Shown piece by piece: positions 1 through 5,827 of a DNA stretch of 7,049 bases. The translations under genes and the position numbers were made by a program. Origin of the DNA: Flavobacteriaceae bacterium. Lineage in GTDB: Bacteria; Bacteroidota; Bacteroidia; Flavobacteriales; Flavobacteriaceae. Each line of letters opens with the position of its first letter. The first letter of the stretch is position 1. Under the pieces are notes generated by a model. That model saw only the letters and a program-made list of their open reading frames with translations, ran no database searches and had not been told where the DNA came from. The stretch lies in assembly GCA_026992695.1 (NCBI GenBank), contig JALWYP010000152.1:1-7049 (forward strand). Reading direction: 5' to 3'.

Positions 1-4
1 ATCA

Positions 5-77
5 CATGGAACTTACCATAACTAAATTATCATTCCCTTTGGTATTTTAATAATAATTTAGTTATGGACGTTTCATG
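5..77. terminator. Two-part inverted repeat after the AhpD-like gene; candidate terminator
   Basis: Positions 16-30 (CCATAACTAAATTAT) are perfectly complementary to 53-67, giving a 15-bp stem with a 22-nt loop. After a small internal bulge the pairing resumes between 5-12 and 70-77, eight pairs including one G-T wobble. On the plus strand the outer stem is followed by a run of six T at 79-84, which overlaps the stop codon of the minus-strand gene. It would therefore suit an intrinsic terminator for a plus-strand gene lying left of the window. For the minus-strand operon the hairpin sits just after the last stop codon but no T-run follows it, so its role there may be mRNA 3'-end protection or weak termination. 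The stem is AT-rich. The structure is seen directly; the function is inferred. Confidence 0.45.
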
Positions 78-82
78 GTTTT

Positions 83-433
83 TTACTTATTGTTCATTTC
101 TAATGCTTCCCAATATTCAAAGGCTCTCCTTAGGTGCGGTATTACAATAGTTCCGCCAATTAGCAGTGAAACACTCATTGCTTCTACTACTTCTTCCTTG
201 GATATTTTTAATTTATAACAGGTCTCCAGGTGGTATCTAATACAATCATCGCAACGCAAAACCAATGAATTTCCTAACCCTAACAACTCTTTGGTTTTCT
301 TTGACAATGCACCTTCGGTAAAAGCATTGGTATCTAAGTTAAACATGCGTTTTATAATCTTATTGTTTTCTGCTAAGATTTTATCATTCATTTTAGAACG
401 ATAGGCATTAAATTCTTCAACCGGATTTGGCAT
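83..433 (-). CDS. Carboxymuconolactone decarboxylase / AhpD-like family protein
   Basis: A 116-residue cytoplasmic protein of the CMD/AhpD-like all-alpha fold. It carries the AhpD-type signature E-x11-C-x2-C-x3-H, with E49, C61, C64 and H68, inside the segment LRCDDCIRYHLETC. This pattern is typical of small thiol peroxidase or disulfide reductase relatives rather than of true carboxymuconolactone decarboxylase, which lacks the CxxC. A following helix with a GG motif (residues 93-94) fits the family. The length matches single-domain members. The start is ATG at 431-433, preceded by an A-rich stretch and no Shine-Dalgarno. The gene overlaps the end of tatC by 17 nt in another frame, so it is the third gene of the kdsD-tatC operon and probably translationally coupled. 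Its electron donor and substrate cannot be read from the sequence. The family call is firm; the thiol redox role is inferred from the motif. Confidence 0.9.
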   Translation of the reverse strand: MPNPVEEFNAYRSKMNDKILAENNKIIKRMFNLDTNAFTEGALSKKTKELLGLGNSLVLRCDDCIRYHLETCYKLKISKEEVVEAMSVSLLIGGTIVIPHLRRAFEYWEALEMNNK

Positions 434-1268
434 TTTGTTTTTGTTTTTTTTGTTCTTTTTTTATTACAATTTTTGAGATAAAGATACTCACTTCGTATAA
501 AATTAAAATAGGTATTGCTACAATTACTTGGCTGGCAATATCGGGAGGAGTTATTACTGCCGAAATTGTTAATACAATAACCAATGCAAATTTTCGGTAT
601 TTTTTTAAATATTGAGGTGTTACTAATCCTATCTTGGTTAAAAAATAAATTAAAATAGGAAGCTCAAAAATTAATCCGCTTGCTAATACCGAAGCTCTTA
701 CTAAGCCAATATAACTACTTAAATCAAAATCGTTATGTACCGCATTACTAACTTGGTACGAGCCTAAAAAATTAATAGACAAAGGTGTTACAATATAGTA
801 CCCAAAAAGTACGCCAATAAAAAATAAAAGAGATGCTATAATAATAAATCCTCGTGACGAACTTCGTTCTTTTTGCTTTAATCCGGGGCTTATAAAACGC
901 CATAGTTCGTATAAAATATACGGAAATGCTATAATAAATCCTGCAAGAATGGATGTCCATAAATGGGCAGAAAACTGTCCTGCCATGGTACGACTCTGAA
1001 TCCTAAAGGGAAGCTCTGTAAAACAAAAACTATCTTTAAACCCAATGGCTTGAGCTATGTTACACAATAATTTATAGGTAGGGAAATCTGCATTTTTAGG
1101 TCCAAATATTAAAACATCAAAAATAAAGCCTTTAGCCAAAAATGCCAAGGTTGCAAAAATTAGTACCGCAACAACAGATCGTATAAGATGCCAGCGCAAC
1201 TCTTCGAGATGGTCTAAAAAAGACATCTCTTTTTCTTTGTTCTTATTCTTTTCAATGTTCTTCCTCAT
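417..1268 (-). CDS. tatC: Sec-independent protein translocase TatC
   Basis: Core receptor subunit of the twin-arginine translocase in the inner membrane, which binds Tat signal peptides and exports folded, often cofactor-bearing proteins. The 283-residue product has a lysine-rich 14-residue leader, then MSFLDHLEELR (residues 15-25). There E23 and R25 align with the conserved Glu and Arg of the E. coli HLIELR segment (E15, R17). Six hydrophobic segments are visible, near residues 28-48, 100-122, 140-162, 183-208, 224-240 and 246-266. The loop after the second contains SPGLKQKER, where E134 corresponds to the conserved E103 of E. coli. TPPD (240-243) after the fifth segment is also typical. The C-terminus is a basic cytosolic tail. 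The ATG at 1266-1268 overlaps the kdsD stop as TAATG; an internal ATG at residue 15 (1224-1226) is a possible alternative start. No tatA or tatB is in the window, so they would be encoded elsewhere, as is common in this phylum. Confidence 0.97.
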   Translation of the reverse strand: MRKNIEKNKNKEKEMSFLDHLEELRWHLIRSVVAVLIFATLAFLAKGFIFDVLIFGPKNADFPTYKLLCNIAQAIGFKDSFCFTELPFRIQSRTMAGQFSAHLWTSILAGFIIAFPYILYELWRFISPGLKQKERSSSRGFIIIASLLFFIGVLFGYYIVTPLSINFLGSYQVSNAVHNDFDLSSYIGLVRASVLASGLIFELPILIYFLTKIGLVTPQYLKKYRKFALVIVLTISAVITPPDIASQVIVAIPILILYEVSIFISKIVIKKEQKKQKQNAKSG

Positions 1269-2236
1269 TAAATAATTCCTTCTTTTGTTAAATTATGAAT
1301 GTGCACCACACCAGCATATTTCCCATTTTCTTCGGCTAACAATTGAGTAATCCCATATTTTTCCATCATCTCAATGGCTTTTACAGCCATTGCATTATTG
1401 TCTATTTTTTTAGGGTTTACAGACATGATGTCTTTAGCTGTAAGTCCGTTAATGGTAGGTGCTTTTGTTAACATTCTACGCAAATCACCATCGGTGATGA
1501 TACCTATAATTTTATCGTTTTCAACCACAGCCGTAACGCCTAGCATTTTATGACTGATTTCGATAATAACATCTTTTACACTTGTATCTGGATAAACTTG
1601 GGGTTTTTCGTTTAAGATGGTTAAATCTCTAACACGCAAGTACAATTTTTTTCCTAAAGATCCGCCCGGGTGAAACCTTGCAAAATCTTTTTTTGAAAAA
1701 CCTCGTAACTCTAACAAGCTAACAGCCAATGCATCACCCATGACCAACTGAGTAGTTGTACTTGTGGTAGGAGCTAAGTTATTAGGACATGCTTCTTTTT
1801 CGGCAAAAGCGTGTAATACAAAATTTGCTTGTTTTCCTAAAAAAGAAGTTTTGTTAGAAGTAATTGCGATAATGGTATTCCCTCTAGCCTTTATAAGAGG
1901 TACTAAAACTTTAATTTCGGGAGTATCACCACTTTTTGAAACACAAATAACGGTATCATCATCTTGTATTGTACCTAAATCACCATGAATGGCATCTGCA
2001 GCATGCATAAATACAGCAGGTGTGCCTGTGGAGTTAAGTGTAGCTACAATTTTTGTAGCGATAATTGCACTTTTTCCTATACCGGTAATAATCACCCTTC
2101 CTTTTGAGTTGTATAAACAAATAATCGCTTGGGCAAATTCATCATCTAAAAGAGTTATTAAATTAGCGATGGCTTTGCTTTCGGTTTCTATTGTTTTAAC
2201 TGCAGTTTGTAATATTTTTTCTTTTTGACTCAACAT
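1268..2236 (-). CDS. kdsD: D-arabinose-5-phosphate isomerase, KpsF/GutQ family
   Basis: Interconverts D-ribulose 5-phosphate and D-arabinose 5-phosphate, the first committed step to Kdo for lipopolysaccharide; cytoplasmic. The 322-residue length matches E. coli KdsD (328). An N-terminal SIS sugar isomerase domain (about residues 35-200) is followed by two CBS domains (about 205-257 and 267-322). Residues matching the known active site are present with a constant offset of four: K55 in GIGKS, E107 in SGDTPEIK, E148 in EKEACPNNLAPTTS and H189 in FHPGG. H84 in AIHGDLG matches the metal-binding His. The CBS pair may sense a nucleotide or pathway signal, but no ligand can be named. The start is ATG at 2234-2236; its stop overlaps the tatC start by one base. 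It is the first gene of the operon and has a candidate promoter about 120 nt upstream. Paralogues kdsD, kpsF and gutQ cannot be told apart by sequence; the housekeeping role is inferred from context. Confidence 0.95.
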   Translation of the reverse strand: MLSQKEKILQTAVKTIETESKAIANLITLLDDEFAQAIICLYNSKGRVIITGIGKSAIIATKIVATLNSTGTPAVFMHAADAIHGDLGTIQDDDTVICVSKSGDTPEIKVLVPLIKARGNTIIAITSNKTSFLGKQANFVLHAFAEKEACPNNLAPTTSTTTQLVMGDALAVSLLELRGFSKKDFARFHPGGSLGKKLYLRVRDLTILNEKPQVYPDTSVKDVIIEISHKMLGVTAVVENDKIIGIITDGDLRRMLTKAPTINGLTAKDIMSVNPKKIDNNAMAVKAIEMMEKYGITQLLAEENGKYAGVVHIHNLTKEGII

Positions 2237-2250
2237 TTAAATTTTATTAA

Positions 2251-2281
2251 TTTGCAACTCTCTTAAAAAATTGTATCTTTA
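2251..2281 (+). promoter_or_regulatory. Candidate Bacteroidota-type promoter for recQ
   Basis: TTTG at 2251-2254 serves as the -33 element, followed after 19 nt by TATCTTTA at 2274-2281, one mismatch from the Bacteroidota -7 consensus TAnnTTTG. The context TTGTATCTTTA closely resembles promoters common in Flavobacteriaceae. Transcription would start near 2287 and give recQ a leader of roughly 125 nt. No better plus-strand match is visible nearer the recQ start. The motif is seen; its use is inferred. Confidence 0.4.
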
Positions 2282-2283
2282 GA

Positions 2284-2320
2284 TTGTCAACAAAACAAAT
2301 TTGTTTATTTTCGTTGGCAA
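2284..2320. promoter_or_regulatory. Dyad between the divergent promoters, possible operator or leader hairpin
   Basis: A perfect 14-bp palindrome, AAACAAATTTGTTT, occupies 2293-2306. It is flanked by a second complementary pair, TTGTCAAC (2284-2291) and GTTGGCAA (2313-2320), eight pairs with one G-T. It sits at the predicted transcription start of the recQ promoter and within the predicted leader of the kdsD transcript. It could be a protein-binding operator or an RNA hairpin. AT-rich palindromes also arise by chance, so confidence in a function is low. Confidence 0.3.
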
Positions 2321-2355
2321 GATAGTAATAAGATACCGTTTTATGATATAGGTTG

Positions 2356-2386
2356 CAAAATTACAATTGTTCCCCTTTTAATACAA
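2356..2386 (-). promoter_or_regulatory. Candidate Bacteroidota-type promoter for kdsD-tatC-AhpD operon
   Basis: Reading the minus strand, TTG (complement of 2384-2386) is followed after 20 nt by TAATTTTG (complement of 2356-2363), an exact match to the TAnnTTTG -7 consensus of Bacteroidota. Transcription would begin near 2350, leaving a leader of about 115 nt before the kdsD ATG. This start lies on the recQ side of the predicted recQ start, so the two divergent transcripts would overlap by roughly 60 nt at their 5' ends. Confidence 0.5.
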
Positions 2387-2414
2387 TTTAATTTTCACCA
2401 CCTTTTAATAGACT

Positions 2415-4619
2415 ATGACAGACACATACACCGAAACAGATATTTACGCAGCTCTGAAAAAGTATTTCGGATTTTCCACCTTTAAAGGGCTTCAAGAACA
2501 AGTAATAAAAAGTGTTCTCGACAAAAAAAACACTTTTGTAATAATGCCCACCGGAGGCGGAAAATCATTATGTTTTCAACTTCCCGCATTAATGCAAAAC
2601 GGAACAGCAATCGTCGTATCCCCCTTAATTGCTTTAATGAAAAATCAAGTAGATGCTTTGCGAGCCATTTCTTCTGAAAAAGGAATTGCACACGTTTTAA
2701 ATTCTTCCCTAAACAAAACCGAAATAAAACAGGTAAAACAAGATATTGTAGACGGAAAAACAAAATTGTTATACGTTGCGCCCGAGTCGCTTACAAAAGA
2801 TGAAAATGTAGCCTTTTTGCAAAGTGTACCTATTTCATTTGTTGCAATAGACGAAGCGCATTGCATTAGCGAATGGGGGCACGATTTTAGACCCGAATAC
2901 CGAAATTTAAGAAAAATAATTGAACGCATTGGCGAAAACATTCCAATAGTAGGTCTTACGGCAACAGCAACTCCTAAAGTTCAAGAAGATATCTTGAAAA
3001 ATTTAGGAATGCAGAATGCAAATACTTTTAAAGCATCTTTTAACAGACCGAATCTCTATTATGAAGTTCGTCCTAAAACCAAAAATGTAGATGCCGATAT
3101 AATTAGATTTGTAAAACAAAACGAAGGAAAAAGTGGTATTATTTATTGTTTAAGCCGTAAACGTGTTGAAGAACTCGCCCAAACACTACAGGTAAACGGA
3201 TTAAAAGCAGTACCCTACCATGCCGGATTGGATTCTAAAACACGAATTAAACATCAAGACATGTTTTTGATGGAAGATGTAGATGTAGTTGTAGCAACCA
3301 TTGCCTTTGGAATGGGAATAGATAAACCCGATGTACGTTTTGTAATACACAACGACATACCCAAAAGTATTGAAAGCTACTACCAAGAAACAGGTCGTGC
3401 CGGTCGTGACGGTGGCGAAGGGCATTGCTTGGCTTTTTATTCGTATAAAGATATTGAAAAGCTAGAAAAGTTTATGAGTGGCAAACCAATTGCCGAACAA
3501 GAAATAGGACATGCACTCCTGCAAGAAATGGTGGCATACGCAGAAACATCTATCTCCCGTAGAAAATTTATTTTACACTATTTTGGTGAAGAATTTGACA
3601 ACCAAACAGGTGAAGGTGGCGATATGGATGATAATATGCGTTTCCCTAAAAAGAAACACGAAGCCAAAAAAGAAGTAGTTAAATTGCTTACGGTTATTAC
3701 CAAAACAAACCAGCAATACAAATCGAAAGAAGTGGTAAACGTTTTAACCGGAAAGGTAAATGCACTAATTAAATCGCACCGAACAGACACGCAACCTTAT
3801 TTTGGTATCGGTAAAGACCACGAAGCAGAATATTGGATGGCATTACTAAGGCAAATATTAGTTGCCGGGCTATTAAGAAAAGACATAGAAACCTACGGAA
3901 TTGTAAAAATAACCAATGCCGGAAAACAGTATTTAGAAAAACCCGAATCTTTTTTAATGACCGAAGATCATTCGTTTAAAGAAGCTAATGATGATGCCAT
4001 TATTGTAAACCAAAAAGGCGGTAATGTAGCAGATCAAACATTATTTAAACTTCTTAAAGCCGAAAGAAAAAAAGTAGCAGACAAACTTAATTTACCTCCT
4101 TTTGTAATATTTCAAGATCCATCGTTAGAAGATATGGCTTTAAAATACCCTATTACACTTAAAGAACTTTCTAACGTTCACGGTGTTGGGGACGGTAAAG
4201 CCAAAAAATACGGAGCCTCTTTTGTTTCGCTTATCGAAAAATATGTAGAGGAAAATGATATTATGCGTCCCGATGATTTTATTGTAAAATCTACCGGAAC
4301 CAATAGTGCTTTAAAACTGTACATCATTCAAAATGTGGATAGAAAACTTCAGCTTCAAGATATTGCAAAAGCCAAAGGATTAGAAATGAACGAATTTATT
4401 AAAGAAATGGAAAGCATTGTTTATAGTGGCACCAAACTCAACATTTCGTATTGCATTGACGAGCTATTGGATGAAGACCAACAAGAAGAAATTCATGAGT
4501 ACTTCTTAGAAGCCGAAACAGATGATGTAGAAGAAGCTTTAAAAGAATTTGACGGCGAATATGACGAAGAAGAACTTAGGCTTTACCGAATTAAATTTAT
4601 TAGCGAGGTTGCCAATTAA
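2415..4619 (+). CDS. recQ: ATP-dependent DNA helicase RecQ, zinc cysteines absent
   Basis: 3'-to-5' superfamily 2 helicase acting in recombinational repair and processing of stalled forks. The 734-residue protein has the full core: Walker A PTGGGKS (45-51, K50), DEAH (146-149), the aromatic-rich loop CISEWGHDFRP, TATAT (182-186) and motif VI QETGRAGRDG (324-333). The RQC winged-helix region (about 410-510) follows, then an HRDC domain (about 538-615). A helical region (about 625-675, similar to the HTH often found at the end of Bacteroidota RecQ) is followed by an acidic tail in which 21 of residues 682-720 are Asp or Glu. At the usual zinc site, S381, T398, G401 and M404 align without gaps to the four ligand cysteines of E. 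coli RecQ (C380, C397, C400, C403), so zinc binding is very unlikely. The ATG at 2415 has no Shine-Dalgarno. The stop overlaps the stop of the opposing glycosyltransferase gene. Confidence 0.97.
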   Translation: MTDTYTETDIYAALKKYFGFSTFKGLQEQVIKSVLDKKNTFVIMPTGGGKSLCFQLPALMQNGTAIVVSPLIALMKNQVDALRAISSEKGIAHVLNSSLNKTEIKQVKQDIVDGKTKLLYVAPESLTKDENVAFLQSVPISFVAIDEAHCISEWGHDFRPEYRNLRKIIERIGENIPIVGLTATATPKVQEDILKNLGMQNANTFKASFNRPNLYYEVRPKTKNVDADIIRFVKQNEGKSGIIYCLSRKRVEELAQTLQVNGLKAVPYHAGLDSKTRIKHQDMFLMEDVDVVVATIAFGMGIDKPDVRFVIHNDIPKSIESYYQETGRAGRDGGEGHCLAFYSYKDIEKLEKFMSGKPIAEQEIGHALLQEMVAYAETSISRRKFILHYFGEEFDNQTGEGGDMDDNMRFPKKKHEAKKEVVKLLTVITKTNQQYKSKEVVNVLTGKVNALIKSHRTDTQPYFGIGKDHEAEYWMALLRQILVAGLLRKDIETYGIVKITNAGKQYLEKPESFLMTEDHSFKEANDDAIIVNQKGGNVADQTLFKLLKAERKKVADKLNLPPFVIFQDPSLEDMALKYPITLKELSNVHGVGDGKAKKYGASFVSLIEKYVEENDIMRPDDFIVKSTGTNSALKLYIIQNVDRKLQLQDIAKAKGLEMNEFIKEMESIVYSGTKLNISYCIDELLDEDQQEEIHEYFLEAETDDVEEALKEFDGEYDEEELRLYRIKFISEVAN

Positions 4620-5827
4620 TGTTTGTTTTTTTCTTCTATCCATTTACTTAAATACTTGGTGCTTTGTAAAGTATGGTGCTTTACTATTTGAGTTATAAAG
4701 TTTTTATTCCTATGTGTTGTTAAATCATTGGTGAGTTCTTCTATCCTAGCACCAAACGCTTCAAAAAAAATCTGTTTTAAAAATCTGTTTTGCACAATAT
4801 CATACCCGTTTTTTTGAGCTTGTTTCCATTTTTCGGGAAGGGTGTACATCTCAATCGCTTCGCTGCATAATTCATCTTCTGTTCTACAAATTGAACCACA
4901 AAACGGAATATCTCCTGCAATTCCTTCTGCACCAATAGGTGTGGTTATAACAGGGATTCCTTGCTGCATTGCATCTATTATTTTTCCTTTTAAACCGGCA
5001 CCAAATCGCAACGGAGCTAAACAAACCCTGGCTTCTTGCATTGTTTTAGAAACAGTAGGTGTCCACCCTTTAACGATAAAGCCTTCTTCTGGGTTATGAA
5101 ATTCTTTAACTTGCTGCGGAATATAAGCACCGTAAATATGCAGTTCGGCATTGGGTAGTTGCTTCCTAATCTTTTTCCAAATATCTTTTTTTAACCAAAT
5201 AACACTATCCAAGTTAGGCTTGTGCATAAAATTACCAATAGTAACAAAATGCTTTCGTTGTTGAAAATTTAAAGACTCTTCAGAAAAACTTTCAACCAAA
5301 AGAGGAAGATAAAACAGCAAAGAGGCATCTATTTTAAACGTGTTTTGCAGTAAGTGCATTTCATATTCCGAAATAATAAGCGAGACATCACATCGCAAGA
5401 TACTGGCAATTTCACGTTTAGCGGTTTCAGAAAATAAATCAATTGTACTATTTTTTTTAAAAGCTTCCTCTCTAGCTTTGCGAAGAAAATGCAAGTCTTC
5501 GGTATCTAAAATGGTTACTGTATTGGGGCAAACTTGAGAAACTCGCCAACCAAATTGTTCTTCGGTAACAAAACGATCATAAAGAACGATATCTGGACAT
5601 AAGCCGGAAACAAAATCGTTAAAAGAGAAATGATTTATTTTAACAGGAACAACTTCGACTTCAGAATTCTTTAAATTATCTGAAAAATTAGTTTCGTTGG
5701 CTGTGGTACCAAAATATATTTTATAATTCCATTTACTAAATAACGAAATTAATTGAAGCATGCGAGTTCCGGCTGCTGTAGTAGTAGATTCGGGAAACGT
5801 ATGACCAAGGATAAGAATTTTTTTCAC
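4616..5827 (-). CDS. GT-B glycosyltransferase (family 4-like), GTG start
   Basis: A 403-residue cytoplasmic protein with a two-Rossmann GT-B layout. The N-terminal strand KKILILGHTFPES opens the acceptor half. The C-terminal half carries TIGNFMHKPNLDS (196-208), PNAELHIYG (225-233), KGWTPTV (253-259) and the nucleotide-sugar region APLRFGAGLKGKIIDAM (271-287) plus GIPVITTPIGAEG (290-302). This matches the Glyco_trans_1_4 type, in which the classic E-x7-E is altered; here the second position is D285. It has no signal peptide or membrane segment. The start is GTG at 5825-5827, directly after the TAA of the upstream lipoprotein gene and in the same frame. The next Met is residue 23, inside the fold, so the GTG is required. 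It is probably cotranscribed and translationally coupled with that gene. Its 3' end overlaps recQ tail to tail. Sugar and acceptor are unknown; an envelope or exopolysaccharide role is inferred only from family and neighbour. Confidence 0.88.
   Translation of the reverse strand: MKKILILGHTFPESTTTAAGTRMLQLISLFSKWNYKIYFGTTANETNFSDNLKNSEVEVVPVKINHFSFNDFVSGLCPDIVLYDRFVTEEQFGWRVSQVCPNTVTILDTEDLHFLRKAREEAFKKNSTIDLFSETAKREIASILRCDVSLIISEYEMHLLQNTFKIDASLLFYLPLLVESFSEESLNFQQRKHFVTIGNFMHKPNLDSVIWLKKDIWKKIRKQLPNAELHIYGAYIPQQVKEFHNPEEGFIVKGWTPTVSKTMQEARVCLAPLRFGAGLKGKIIDAMQQGIPVITTPIGAEGIAGDIPFCGSICRTEDELCSEAIEMYTLPEKWKQAQKNGYDIVQNRFLKQIFFEAFGARIEELTNDLTTHRNKNFITQIVKHHTLQSTKYLSKWIEEKNKH

Noticed and set aside
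427..615. Plus-strand open frame opposite tatC
   Set aside because: It lies wholly inside tatC on the other strand, encodes a low-complexity hydrophobic peptide and has no promoter or family signature.
1764..2228. Two plus-strand open frames opposite kdsD
   Set aside because: They mirror the conserved SIS domain codons, have no recognisable motifs, and the minus-strand gene explains the region fully.
2237..2414. A small gene or riboswitch in the divergent intergenic region
   Set aside because: The only ATG noted on the plus strand (2343) meets a stop after two codons, and I recognise no riboswitch consensus. Promoters and a dyad explain what is visible.
2482..3790. Several minus-strand open frames inside recQ
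   Set aside because: All lie within intact recQ helicase and RQC coding sequence and carry no recognisable domains; they are antisense shadows.
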